64,000 bases of DNA, from positions 1,240,001-1,304,000 of the forward strand of contig OY101127.1 of assembly GCA_956465555.1 (NCBI GenBank), written 5' to 3'. Below, one piece after another: positions 10,344 to 21,497 of this stretch; position 1 is the first letter of the stretch; each line of letters begins with the position of its first letter. Position numbers and translations under genes: made by a program. Origin of the DNA: Nitzschia sp. pyKryTriq1. Taxonomy: Eukaryota > Bacillariophyta > Bacillariophyceae > Bacillariales > Bacillariaceae. The notes below the pieces were generated by a model. That model made no database searches, had not been told where the DNA came from, and saw nothing but the letters and a program-made list of their open reading frames with translations.

Positions 10344-10825
10344 TACGGGCCGACCACGTCATCGACTGGTCGTGGCTAGGGCGTCTGCGCATGCACGGCG
10401 CGCACTAGCGTGGAAGATCCTTCAGGACATTATCTACCGACGACGGGCAGACTATGGTCGTACGAGTCGCGTAGACCGTGTGTATTGCAAGATTTCCTCT
10501 TATTGCCCACCACGTCATGATTATCGTCCTCCACTCCAACAGCGCTTCTGGTGGTTCTGGTGGTGTTATTATTATTTAGTATGCGTTTGTAGTAGTACAC
10601 GTAGTAGTACTCTTGTTGCTTCTTGCTGACGACTCTTTTGCTTCACTATATCGTTCTGAATGACTACTAGCTGTCTGTCTGTCTGTCTGTCTGTCTGACT
10701 ATTAGTAGTCTACTAGCTAGGTACCGAGTCTTCTACCTACTCCAGTACTACACGGTAGGTAGGGAGTAGTGTAGAGTATCATTGCTTGTTGTTTGTGCGT
10801 ATTAACTTTTATTTTTGTACTAGTA
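10344..10825. other. Intergenic region
   Basis: It contains a GTCT repeat (about 10674-10697) and TAG/TAC-rich sequence. I see no gene. Confidence 0.5.
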
Positions 10826-12315
10826 CTATGGTTCTAGTACTGGTACTTCTTTTTGGACGACGACTTGAATGCGTCGTTCATTGGGTCGATTCGCAAAGAC
10901 ATCCATCATTTGATACGGAAGTGGTTGCAAGCGAGTAGTAGTAGATGATAATGATGACGATGATGCCGCTGATGATTCATCCGCTGCTGCTGCTGCCCCT
11001 GCTGCTGCCAATGTTTTGGCATTTTCTTTCAACACTTGCAAATCCCGTTCCAACCATTGTTTGGGCACGGGTCCAATCAAGGCCGTATCGACCGTCCCGT
11101 CCGCTTCGACCAAGGCCAAATGAGGAATGGCATCGACGCCAAAGGCTTCAATCATCGGCCATGCCGATGCCTCATCTCCATTGATCATGACAAAATTCAC
11201 ATCCTTGCCATATTCTTCTTCAATCGCTTTCAAAGTCGGGGCTAATAATTTGCAATTTTCGCACCTGTAGTAAAATACAGAAAGAGTTGTAGTAGTTGTC
11301 GTTGTCGTTGTAACACAACACAAAGATTGATACAAGACAAGACAAGACAAGACAAAGAATGAAACAAGAGGAGCAAGGATATTGTGAGTCATATCATCGT
11401 GACTTGACTCGAGGCGCCATATAATCGATACACAGTGTCCATCATCATCATCATCATGATGATGATGTTCTTGTAATCGTACGTGTACAGTAGTAGTGGT
11501 AGTAGTAGTAGTAGCACTTACCAAGGCGCCCAAAAGTCCACTACTGTCGGTTTGAGGGTGGTTCCAATCACAGTAATGGGAGACGATTGTTGTTCCATTT
11601 CATACAAAATCTGAATGGGAGTAATGGGATGTAAATACTGCCAAACATAATTCATGACGGCCAATCCAATCGAAAGACCGGCCACGGCCCAATTTCGTTT
11701 TTTCATCGAAATGATAATGCCACCTTGTTTTGATTGTTGTTGTTGTTGTTGTAACAAGGAAGCTGTATTGGCTAAAGGGGAAGTAGAGGTGGCAGATGAC
11801 GAAAAGGCAAATGGAGAGGAGGAAGAATCATCTTTGTTGGACGTTGATGATGATGATGATGGACGTTTGAGAGACACCACATCGCCAAATTGGGCCGAGG
11901 ATGAGGACAAGAGTGAAGATGCAGATGCTGATTCCTCGTCAAACAACAAGGTGGACATGCTGCTGCTGCTGCTGCTGCTGGAATTCTTGGGAGACGACGA
12001 CGACGACGATGATGATGAATCATCATCAGAGATGGAAATAATATTATCCTCGTTGTTCAATGTTTGACGTAGCGGCACTGTCATGGGCGCAATAGAGGAT
12101 CGACGGCGCTGCTCGTACTTGAACTTGTTGCACGATGCTGTTGTTGTTGTTGTTGATGTTGTTGTTGGTCTTGTCGAGGATGATGCTACTGAGAAAGCGT
12201 TGATGGCACTCGGGGAGGAAGAAAGAAGCACCATCGTCGCTGCTGCCGCTGCCGCCGCTGCTGCTGCTGCAAGAGCGGGAGAGGCAGAGATTCGAGAAGA
12301 CCTTGTTCCTTTCAT
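10826..12315 (-). CDS. HCF164/TxlA-like plastid thioredoxin, two exons
   Basis: The gene model is two exons: 11522-12315 and 10826-11264, with a 257-bp GT-AG intron (11265-11521) that splits the Trp codon next to the active site. The 410-residue product carries a Trp-Cys-Glu-Asn-Cys active site at 265-269, a membrane segment at about 205-222, and a thioredoxin fold with the cis-Pro segment AIPHLALVE. This arrangement matches HCF164/TxlA, a thylakoid protein that passes reducing power into the lumen for cytochrome c and b6f assembly. The N-terminus has a signal-like stretch ending near SAINAFSVAS, an A-F type cleavage site typical of diatom plastid proteins. Long Ser runs fill residues 95-180. 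The ATG at 12315 is the first plausible one. Family is firm; plastid location is inferred from the presequence. Confidence 0.87.
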
Positions 12316-14460
12316 TGTACGAGTACAGTAGACGTTTTGTCCCTTTTTTTTATGAATCAAACGAAAAGGTTTGGAAAGGCATCCTTATAGCATCAAGAAC
12401 AGCATCGATATTATCATCGTCAGTCGTCAGAACAATAAAGTCAGAAATAATTCGACATGTGTGTGTGGCAGCTTGTCCACGCCGGTGACACCTGGCGCGA
12501 GATTTTGATTCAATTTGATTGGTGGATGGCTTGCTTCGTCCTCGTGACGTGTCGTGTTACGGAATATTTATTCAGGTGGATATGATGTAAGACTGACGAA
12601 GTTAAAACAGTCTCTAGTGACTTGGGTCGTGAATCAACCCGATTTCGAGAAAACGACGAAAAATAATTTCGTCGTTCGGCGGCTCCGTAAAGAGTGGGAA
12701 GCATGCCATTCGCGCGCATGCTCGCCAGCTGAAACTCTATCATGCAATCCAATGCAGCCGGCCGACTAAACGTATCTTTTGATCTAAAGCAGACCTGAAG
12801 ACATGCAACATATCAATTAAACCTTAACAGCTGTAGATTTGATATCCGGTAGTCCCCAAAAAGTGATTTTTTAGTCCTTATTTGCCTGTTGGATGTATTC
12901 ATCTGGTCCGATTGTTTCTGATGAATGTATTGTTTGATAATGATGGGATTTTGTTTTGTGTGTTGTGTGTTGTGTCTCTTTGTGTGCGCTCTGAACTCCC
13001 CCTCGAAAACGCATTGGTACCAAAATATTCCCGAAATGTAAGATTCCCTTGATCTGGGTCGGCGACCCAGAAACTGGCAGTGGTTCGGGAACCACTACCG
13101 GTTTTTGCTGACGTAATTTCGGGAGCGGCCCAGTTAAGAATGTTGGTGGCACCCACGGGACCTGCGGCCCCGACGGGGCCACACAACCACGGTGCTTGGC
13201 CGCTGGATGTGCCGTAGAGCAAGTACCATCGTGGATTTCTACGTAAATTAAGTACCAAACAACAATCGAAGCAGTCGACATTGGATCGAACGACAGACGC
13301 GCTTTGGTATTGAATGTATCGGTTCGAGATTATTTTTGATCGATGTAATGGGTTCGCACACAAACTCGCTGCAAGCGACTATCCGTGAGTGCATTCGAGA
13401 GCATTCCCTGATTCCCAAATGTGTTGTGTTATTACACGCGGAACTCGTACGATGTGCTCTCAGCTCGTGATTGACTTTAGTACCAGCCCTACGGCACATC
13501 TTTACTTGGGGCAGTCCCCAAGCACCGCTAGCGTGAACTATGCGGAGTACTACGGCCGCGTTAGACCCAGGCATATGTAAATTATTTATCCTGCAACAGT
13601 ACTGGTCAGGTAGGCGTCCGGGGGGGGGACAGATACTTATCAAAAAGAAGTTGTGAACCCTTTCAGACAGAGTAGTTTTTAAAACACTTAATAGTCGCTG
13701 TAGAAGCAGTCATCAATTATCGATCATCATCATCCGTACCAAACGCCTCCTCCCGCCCGTGACCCGCCATAGATAATTCCCAAAACGCAACAGCTGGTAC
13801 TAATTATTACAACGGAGAACGCCATCGTTCGCGAGAGTCGAGCCATAACCATTGCTTAAAATACTATGCTCCAAGTCGGTCGTCGTTGAACTTCTTGGTT
13901 CGAATCTATGATGGTGTTGCAATTATCATCTACCGGCATCTCCCTACAATCTCTGGCGAAGCTATGTACCAGATTTCATTGTGAATCTACATAATGGAGT
14001 GGTGGAAAAATAATGTTCTCACGCATGCATATCAATCAATGAAAAGCAAGATCGATGATGTACAGGTACGCACGATTTTCAGGCAAAGGGCTTAGGAAAT
14101 ATTACTCGCTTACTCGCGTCATTGTGCGTAGAGAAGTACAAAAGGTACAAGAAGATTAAATAAGAATACCACCAGAGCTTTTTCTTATACCGGTACTGCT
14201 CCATTCTCAACTTTTTCTGCATGCTTCACCGGTACGATACTTGCAAAGACGAGCGCTCTTTGCTGATTTTCTTCCTCTCGGACGCGAAGCACGGCGGGGG
14301 GTGATGAAGAGGAGAGAGCTATTACCGGTACTACCAGGTAAAATACAGTATTATCATCGGCATCATCATAATATCAAGGCGGCCAGCACAGCGGTTTCAG
14401 CACAACGCGTGTGCAGAAACTTGCTTGTTGTTCTGAAGCAATACTACAAACGCGCGGACG
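12316..14460. other. Intergenic region, no confident gene
   Basis: Overlapping minus-strand frames at 12871-13281 and 12899-13363 (the second with GPVGAAGPVGA) have no recognisable domain, and I could not tell whether either is real. A G-rich run sits near 13620. TACCGGTA palindromes occur near 14190 and 14323. A region near 13897 has the T-loop-like word GGTTCGAATC but no matching stems. Confidence 0.4.
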
Positions 14461-15150
14461 ATGATGATGAAGATGAACAACAACAACAACAACAACAGCA
14501 GCAGCAGCAACAGCAATCGACAGGATGATGAGCAGGAGGAGGACGACGCCGAAGAACAGGATGAGCTGATGCTTTTTCAAGCAAGAAGGGAAGACGGTGG
14601 AGGGGACGCCGGTCGTGTCGAGAACTCCAGCTCTACTACTAGCAGTAGGAGCAGCAGCAACAGGAATACATTGGGAGATTCGTTGTTGTCACCAGAAGGC
14701 GACTCTTCATCACAGAGAAGGAGGCCGAGCAGCGGTACTACTGCTGGGCGTCATTGTTCTCCACCACAACCAGCAGCAGTACTACCAGAAGGTGGGGGAG
14801 GATCAACATCATGTCGTCCAGCATCTTCTTCGCCTTTCTCCTTTTGGTCGTGTTCGCCTCAACAGCATCATCATCATCATCATGATGATTTCACCGGCGG
14901 TCTCGGCAACAACAACTTCTTCATCAGCGGCAGACCGTCATGCTGTTTTGGTGCGGAGGCTGGAAGAAGTACAATCGAACACTCAATTCGGACCATCATC
15001 GACGAAGCCCTCGTTCTTGTGGAAGACGACAAGAACAACGAGGAGGACGTCGTGGTCCACCAGCACCAGCTCGACGACGACTGTGATGATGATCTGCCGG
15101 AACAACAACAAGAGGACGACGACGACGACGAGGAGGAGGAGGATCACTAA
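14461..15150 (+). CDS. Short low-complexity protein with C-terminal IIDEAL helix motif (family S, member 1)
   Basis: This 229-residue product is mostly Asn, Gln, Ser and Asp/Glu-rich. Near its C-terminus (about 175-190) it has RTIIDEALVLVEDD, followed by an acidic tail. The same kind of motif (hydrophobic-IID/E-x-A/V-L-x-L-V/I then acidic) closes four other short proteins in this window, at 22333-22791, 29045-29425, 53792-54166 and 58237-58581. I know of no named family with it. The short amphipathic helix suggests a protein-interaction motif, perhaps for transcriptional regulators. The exact start among the clustered ATGs (14461, 14464, 14467, 14476) is uncertain. Reality as a gene rests mainly on the shared motif. 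Confidence 0.5.
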   Translation: MMMKMNNNNNNNSSSSNSNRQDDEQEEDDAEEQDELMLFQARREDGGGDAGRVENSSSTTSSRSSSNRNTLGDSLLSPEGDSSSQRRRPSSGTTAGRHCSPPQPAAVLPEGGGGSTSCRPASSSPFSFWSCSPQQHHHHHHDDFTGGLGNNNFFISGRPSCCFGAEAGRSTIEHSIRTIIDEALVLVEDDKNNEEDVVVHQHQLDDDCDDDLPEQQQEDDDDDEEEEDH

Positions 15151-15673
15151 AGTCCAATTATCACGACCGCTACTACTAGCAGCAGCATGAGAACCAGTTT
15201 AGTACTACTAGTAGTAGAGTCTCATTTTGGTGCTTGTTATCTTTTTGCCATTGGCGACCTTGACAGTAGATGCTGCTTGTTGCCAGCAGTGCTCTTTTGT
15301 TATCGCTATCACCTCAAGAAGGCTTCCTCCTGCCTCGTCCATCATCGGATGATCATCATGAGCTATGAGTACTACTAGTAGCACTAGTAGTAGTAGTAGT
15401 ACTTGCTTATGGTACTAGTCTAGTAGTACATACGTAGTACTCTACTCTACTACTATACGCTAGTACTAGAGAGAAGAAGAAGAAGGTTTGAAAGGGAATA
15501 GCTAGTAGTACTAATAGTAGGCGCATCACGACTGGTCCAAGTACAGTACTATACCCCGCCTCGCCCTCCGAGATCGTTCGTTCTCTAGTCCGTCCATTCA
15601 TGTGTACATGCATGCATGCATGCAATCATGGATGTGAATCTGCCTTCTTCTTCTTGTTGCTTGTTTCCATCAT
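15151..15673. other. Convergent intergenic region
   Basis: It holds CTAG/TAG microsatellites and a CATGCATGCATG run near 15609. I see no gene. Confidence 0.5.
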
Positions 15674-17164
15674 CTATTGCTTTGATTCTTCCGCATCAGC
15701 GTCGTTGTCCTCGTAAGCAGCACCAGCAGCAGCCGCATCATCATCATCGTCGTCATCATTACCCACATTATCATCATCACCAAAGACTTCCTCGTCTTCT
15801 TCCGGGACAGGATCTTTCATATCCAAATAGGATTTATCAAAGTGATGCAGTCTCACATATCCATCTTCGGCTCCACTCGCATAGTTCCGTCCATTCGGAT
15901 TGATGGCCAAGGCATTGATGGGACCAAAGTGTCCCTTGACACTTCCGAATTCTTCTTGATAGACCAAATGAAAGAACCGAGTTTCAAACTTTCCCACCTT
16001 ACCTGCCGTCGTCGTGACACTCATGGCTTCTTGTCCTCCTCCCAACAAAATATGATCCTTGTGTTCGGAAATGACAGCATCATTGACGGGACGATCCGTC
16101 TTGTAGGTCTTGAGATGTTCCAAATGAACCGCATCGTACAGTTTGGACGTAAAGTCGGCACTGGCGGTAATAAAGAGTGTCTTGTCGCGATTGAATTGTA
16201 CGCGATTAATCTTCTTTTCATGCAAGGTGACTTGTTCGACCATCTCTCCTGTTTCGGGATGGTACAATCGGGCCGTGCCATTATCAAACGTGACAAACAA
16301 ATGTTCATCCAATGCCGTCCAAGTAATGTTGGTGGCATTGACCCGTTTGCTCCCACCGGGACCTTCTTTGGGGATATCAATTTCTTGGATAGGTTCATTA
16401 TTATCTTCTTCTTGAATATCAAAGATGGAAATCTTGGCATTGTGCTCGACGAATGGGTCCGAAATGGTAGCAAAGCGCCGGTTGTCTTCGGCCCAATGTA
16501 CGCCACGGACGGGTCCTCGGTGAGAAAAGGTCTCGAGGCATTCTCCGGTTTGACAACTCCACATTTTGACAGTACTAGATAATATAGTATGATCATGAAA
16601 GAAAACAAAGAAAGAACGAAAGAACGAAAGAAACACGTGAGGAACATATAGTTGTATGGCCTTGCTGCTGCTTTTTCTTTCTCCATCCACCCATCCATCC
16701 ATCCATCATCATCAAATCCAACACAACACAACACAACACAGCACTTTCTATGACATTAATATTACTTACGCATCCGCACTTGCCGTCAACAAATGTCGAG
16801 TGAATCGATCCACGTCCAAATCCCAAATGGTCCCCTTGTGTCCGTGAAAGGTTCCCAAACGTTCCCCATTTTCCGATCGCCATACGGAGGGAGTTTGATC
16901 CTTGCTGGCCGTGAATAGCAAATCACCATCGTAGTTGTACTTGACGACCGTGATGGGGCGCTCGTGGCCTTGCAGTAAAAAGGGGCGCTAGTATATAGAA
17001 GTAAACAACAACCAGAACAACAACAACAAGAACAACAACAACAACAAGAATCAGTGAGGGAAAGAAAGAAAGATACAAATTACAATACAGGAGGAATGAA
17101 TCGCAGCATCCAACAACAAAACAAAGCGCACATCATCATCATCATCATCAGGGCTTCGTACCAT
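15674..17164 (-). CDS. Eukaryotic translation initiation factor 3 subunit I (eIF3i), three exons
   Basis: The coding exons are 17162-17164 (only the initiator ATG, followed by GTACGA), 16770-16987 and 15674-16574. Both junctions have GT-AG borders and keep the frame (phases 0 and 2). The 373-residue WD40 protein begins [22 protein letters not shown] and ends its propeller with [16 protein letters not shown] and [16 protein letters not shown], both very close to eIF3i/TRIP-1 of other eukaryotes. eIF3i is a core, non-catalytic subunit of the eIF3 complex in cytosolic translation initiation. An extra acidic tail of about 45 residues (poly-Asp, then Ala) follows the propeller and is longer than in animals. 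Introns are 174 bp (16988-17161) and 195 bp (16575-16769). Identification is firm; the Met-only first exon is inferred. Confidence 0.9.
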
Positions 17165-18244
17165 GATCAGTTAGTAAGGAAGTGAGCAAGCAAGCTGGTA
17201 TGAGGAGTGATAAAGAGTTGCTTGGCAAATATGGTGTTTTGTTTCTCTGCTTTATATTAGTACGCGAGTATTGCGGTAGCTTATCGGTATTAGAGAGCGA
17301 CAGCCGACCGCGAGCCGCGAGGGCGCGGGCGCCATGGTCAATATTATTATTATTATTATTATTATTCGTTGTTGGATAGATGGACGGAGACCGCACGTTC
17401 TGCTTCCACTGTCGGGTAGATGAGATGGACAGACGGCACGCTCAAAACCTATTGGTGGGTGTGAGCGCGCACGTTTGAAGATTGCTCGTGTGGTGAACTT
17501 GAAGTGGTCTGTGGTACTACCCGCTGGTACCTGGTAGAGGTGGTGGTGGTTCAGTGGCGTGTGGGTGGTACCGGTACATCCGTCCGCCGATCGTGCGTTG
17601 AGTTGTAGGCGTGGTGGCGGGCGGGGAACATCAGGGGCTGAGCGGGGAACATCAGCGAATCTTGGACATTTCGAACACATAAGGCATTCTTCAGTCTTGG
17701 ACATTATTTTATGGAGCTCTACCAGATTTTATTCTTCAATATACTAAAATTACTACTGGAGACACGCAGCTAGCAGAAATGTGAATTCTGCATGCAAGTT
17801 CTCCCCGGGAAGCGGGGGAAGGATCTCGAACAATGGACATTTTCTTCATCCCGTTGACAATTAGTTTACATATGTCTTCTTTTAGAGAAGGTTGAAGATT
17901 CGACGGTCATTCAGAGAACATGGAGAATTCTTAAAAGACGTCAATATGTACAAAATGTCCAAGAAGTCCAACGGGTTTCTTTTTCACGATTTCGACCTGA
18001 CATCTTCTGACATCATTCATTCATCTATCCTGGCGGCGAACTCCTGCGATCTTAAACCGGTATGTGTACGGATCAAAACGTTTTCTCATCCAAAAACAAA
18101 CACTATCACACTTCATCCATAAAAAATACAAATCAAGAATATCGACAGGCGCCTTCTTTCTCTAACTCCTCCTTCGGTTAGAATTTCCCAGCAACTCACA
18201 ACAATCCAAACCAAACACCACCACCACCACAATCATTCAACAAG
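17165..18244. other. Upstream region of globin 1 with TGGACATT cluster
   Basis: This is the divergent region between eIF3i and globin 1. It contains an (ATT)n tract near 17340-17365, three TGGACATT words and one complement (listed separately), and a 5' flank also found upstream of globin 2. I see no gene. Confidence 0.5.
17663..17961. promoter_or_regulatory. Cluster of TGGACATT motifs upstream of globin 1
   Basis: TGGACATT occurs at 17663, 17698 and 17834, and its complement AATGTCCA at 17954. The same word clusters upstream of globin 2 and the adjoining HSF gene. By chance an 8-mer is expected about once per 65 kb per strand. Function as a binding site is inferred. Confidence 0.45.
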
Positions 18245-18910
18245 ATGGTCGCCGACATGAGCTACAATACCGTTTCCCAAGTTCTCGAGAGCTGGGAGAA
18301 AGTCCGACACGTGGATAACTATGAAGAACAAGTCGGAACGAAGTTGTTTCAAAAGTAAGTGAACGACAACTAGATCGGCATTGCCTCACCAGATCGACGA
18401 GATGCATTTATATATGGATTCTTTGATATCTCGCTCCTTTCATCGTCCTCCTGTCTCAAAGCACATCAGTATATAGTATCTCATTATGCTTCTTCTTCTT
18501 CCTTCTTCTTGATTATCATCATCATGATCAGACTCTTCGCCCTCGAACCGGAGGCACAGAGAATATTTGGATTCAACAAGAACATGGACTCATCGTCGCC
18601 AGAGGTAGTCAAGAATCCTCGTTTCGTCAAGCACGCCAAGTATTTCATCCAAATGATTGACAAGGCCTTGAGCATGTTGGGACCGGATATTGAGATTCTG
18701 ACGGAAATTCTAATGGAGCTCGGTGAAAAGCACGTTCGTTACGGTGTCAGGCCCGAGTACTTTCCGAGTATGGGCCGAGCCCTAATCGAGAGTGTCAAGG
18801 AGATTCTTGGACCCGATGAGTTTACGGACGATGTCAAGTCCGACTGGGTGGAGGTATACGGTGCCCTTTCCTACGATATGATCCGAGCCCAAAAGAATGT
18901 CCTCAGGTAA
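18245..18910 (+). CDS. Globin, copy 1, two exons
   Basis: Exons 18245-18354 and 18532-18910 flank a 177-bp GT-AG intron and encode 162 residues. The fold is a single-domain globin: IFGF near the CD1 Phe, KHAKYF near the distal side, and the proximal His at 104 (GEKHVRYGVRPEYF), then VKSDWVEVYGALSYDM. This H-to-Y/G/P pattern resembles the haem domain of flavohaemoglobins, neuroglobins and algal globins. No reductase domain follows. Likely roles are oxygen or nitric-oxide handling; the sequence cannot decide between them. It differs from copy 2 by only two residues that I see (Asn/Ser at 8 and His/Arg at 22). The stop sits in CTCAGGTAAAC, which also looks like a splice donor, so an extra 3' exon cannot be excluded. 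Confidence 0.9.
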
Positions 18911-19707
18911 ACAACATCAAGCAACAACAATGATACGAACAGCGCGAGGAGAATATAATAAAGAACGATAAGAGGGTCCTCGTCCTTTTTTGACGACGGT
19001 TCGAATCAACGTGATCCACCATTAACATGTATATTAACACAAAACCATTGTGCAATTGCCTGCTTTCAAATCTAAATATACCCTTCATCTCCAAAAAAAC
19101 TACTAGAACTAGTAGTAGTACTACAACATGCTGTCTTCGAGGATACTACTACTACTACTACTACTAGTAAACCAAAGTCATCCGCAGGAGCATGCTTTAT
19201 GCTTTGTTCTTCGTGACAAACCATCGCCATGATGATGGGATGTGTTGTTCGTAGGGACGACATTGAATGTTGCGGGTGCGGTCATGACATTGGTTCATTG
19301 AGGAGATAGGAAGAAACCATACATCTACTACTAGTAGAAGTAGTGCTGACTGTGGTGGAAGGTGGTATTACACGCCGAGACCGACGTACTACTAGATTAA
19401 TCGCTCTCAACCGTCAAGGTAGCAACTAAATTAGACAGTGCACTTTTTCGCTGCTTTACGATATAGTAGTAGTAGTAGTAGTAGTAGAGGACGAGATGAT
19501 ACTTTTTCTGCTGTACTAGCAGTATTCGAGTACTACTAGTAGTGGTAGCTTGTGATGTTAGTACAATAAATCTGAATATAAGGAAGTACCATAGTAGTAG
19601 TAGCATACATTATGTAGGATCATAGCGAATATGGGCAAAACTGAGGGAAGGCGAAAGGATAGGCTTGTTCTGGTGCAGGCTCCATCTCGACGAGGACAGT
19701 ATTCATT
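18911..19707. other. Intergenic region
   Basis: It contains long CTA/TAG tracts (about 19143-19168 and 19465-19488). I see no gene. Confidence 0.5.
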
Positions 19708-20748
19708 TTACCAGAAGTCACAAGGGGTCAAGCCGTCGGCAAAGGGATCCTCGAAATCGCGAGGCATTTCGCTGGGCTCCAAACATGTCTCGGTCCACTG
19801 ATTTCCAGGGACAAAGAGAGAAGGAGGTGAATGGTCGTGGTGCTTCAGAGGCTCAAGATGAGACGAGTAGTAGGGCAGCGGAGATACTGCTCGTGCCGCA
19901 ACTTCTTGATGATCATGCGGTATACTGGTGGTGTGAACCTGAGAAGGAAGGAGAGTCGTGCTGGGAGCATCCACGGCTCCGACAATAACGGAAGTAGACC
20001 TAGAAGCTGAGAAGTAATTCACGCTGCTGTAAGGCTCCACCGGTGGTGAAGGATCATAATGGGCCGAAAAAGAAGAATAATCTGCTGGCAAAGAGGAAGG
20101 AGAGACGGTCTCTTGCGGCATAAAGTTGTCTGGGGAGGAGTAGCTGTTGTAATTCGGATCGCCATGTTCATCGTAAACACCGTCTTGCACATCCTTGGCT
20201 TCCGGAAGAGGCTTTTCCTCTGAAATTCGGTAGAAGTCAGGCTCTGTGTTGGCACCCGCTGCTGGTTGTTGAGGCCGCGTAGTGGAAGTCGGTCGCTTCA
20301 TGAGCTTGACAAGGTTGGGTCGGCCACTCAAGAACATCTCGTGGTAGTACGAATTTCGATCGGGTCCCTTGGAGATCATGCGTCGGAACCCCCAGCCGTT
20401 GGCTTGGCGGATGAAGCTTGAGAACTTGGCGTGTTCAAAGTAGCTGGGGATAACCTTGCATTCGAACTCTCGAGGCTTATGGACCTTCCAGGATCTCCCA
20501 TGGGGCATCCAGGAGATGATGTGAGCGAGATCAGGTCGGCTCAAGATGGCCATCATCTTCGCAGGGAAGTTGGGAATACGTCCAGACACAGTCACCGGCT
20601 TGGAAGGATCAGGATCACGCAGATCCGAAAAGTCGCGGTAGTAGAAATAAGGAGCTTTGGGCTCTCCTGTCAGCAGCATGGAATTCAAAGGTCTATTTCT
20701 CTCAATTTGTTGTTCCTTGTTGCGTGGGTGCAACTCAAGTTGGGTCAT
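19708..20748 (-). CDS. HSF-type DNA-binding protein between two globin genes
   Basis: The protein has 346 residues from the ATG at 20748. Before the domain is a distinctive PYFYYRDFSDL segment and a Pro-rich linker. The HSF domain (about 60-160) reads FPAKMMAILSRPDLAHIISW, HGRSWKVHKPREFECKVIPSYF, then FSSFIRQANGWGFRRM. The recognition helix has A-N-G in place of the usual L-N-L/W, a feature of one HSF subgroup common in diatoms. The rest is rich in Ser, Pro and Tyr with no recognised domain. Its start faces globin 2 across 749 bp that hold five copies of the TGGACATT word, so the HSF and the globins may share regulation. Family is firm, target unknown. Confidence 0.9.
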   Translation of the reverse strand: MTQLELHPRNKEQQIERNRPLNSMLLTGEPKAPYFYYRDFSDLRDPDPSKPVTVSGRIPNFPAKMMAILSRPDLAHIISWMPHGRSWKVHKPREFECKVIPSYFEHAKFSSFIRQANGWGFRRMISKGPDRNSYYHEMFLSGRPNLVKLMKRPTSTTRPQQPAAGANTEPDFYRISEEKPLPEAKDVQDGVYDEHGDPNYNSYSSPDNFMPQETVSPSSLPADYSSFSAHYDPSPPVEPYSSVNYFSASRSTSVIVGAVDAPSTTLLPSQVHTTSIPHDHQEVAARAVSPLPYYSSHLEPLKHHDHSPPSLFVPGNQWTETCLEPSEMPRDFEDPFADGLTPCDFW

Positions 20749-21497
20749 GTTTTCTGTTGCAAGATGAAATCGAACAGAAAACAATGATCAAGCGATATCT
20801 CTATCGAATTATGCGATGAGCAAAGGGATGCGGAGAGGCATTCAAGAGAGGATGGAAGAATGACACCAAGCGTGCGTACGTGTTGAAGAATGGGGAGCGT
20901 GGACATTTTGATCATATGCCGCATGCCTTGGACATTTTCAGCATGGAATGTGAATTGCATGATTGCTTGCAGGTAGCGAACTTTCATCATATGCCGAAAA
21001 GTTACTGGGGAAGGGATCTCGAACAATGGACATTTTCTGTTCCGCCTATATATGTACGCCTACATTGAAGATTCAAAGAATAGCCATGCTGTGGTCTTGA
21101 TCGTGATGGACATTTTCAACATCAATAATGATGTCCACGAATACAAGAACGGGTAATAGCAGTGAATTTAGATAAAGAAGCGATCCGGCGGAAAGTTCAA
21201 CCTATCCGCGCGATTCTCATAAATAATCAAAGGTGCAAAATGTCCAAGAAGACCAACGGGTTTCTTTTTCACGATTTCGACCTGACATCATCATCATAAT
21301 CATCTTCAATCTTCAACAATGACATCTTCTCACTGTAGTACGTATACCGGTATGCAATCTCAAAAGGCAAAACCCAAAACACACACTCTCATACTTCAGC
21401 CATAAAAAATACAAATCGAGAACATCGACAAGCACCTTTCTAACTCCTTCGGTTAGTATTTCCAAACTAATAAGCCAAACCAAACACCCTCAACAAG
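20749..21497. other. Divergent promoter region of the HSF gene and globin 2
   Basis: It has four TGGACATT words and one complement, plus sequence duplicated from the globin 1 upstream region (for example AAAATGTCCAAGAAG and GGGTTTCTTTTTCACG). I see no gene. Confidence 0.5.
20900..21246. promoter_or_regulatory. Cluster of TGGACATT motifs between HSF and globin 2
   Basis: TGGACATT occurs at 20900, 20929, 21027 and 21107, and AATGTCCA at 21239. The cluster sits between the divergent starts of the HSF (20748, -) and globin 2 (21498, +). Only the copies at 21027 and 21239 lie in sequence obviously shared with the globin 1 flank. Confidence 0.5.

Noticed and set aside
11265-11533. Extension of the thioredoxin frame upstream of 11264 as a separate protein start
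   Set aside because: It is intron sequence; GT and AG borders and the split Trp codon support splicing to the exon at 11522.
12899-13363. Minus-strand frame with GPVGAAGPVGA, collagen-like
   Set aside because: Too short a Gly-x-y stretch, a second overlapping frame of similar length on the same strand, and no recognisable domain.
13880-13920. Possible tRNA T-loop (GGTTCGAATC)
   Set aside because: The flanking bases do not pair as a T stem, and no acceptor or anticodon stem can be drawn.
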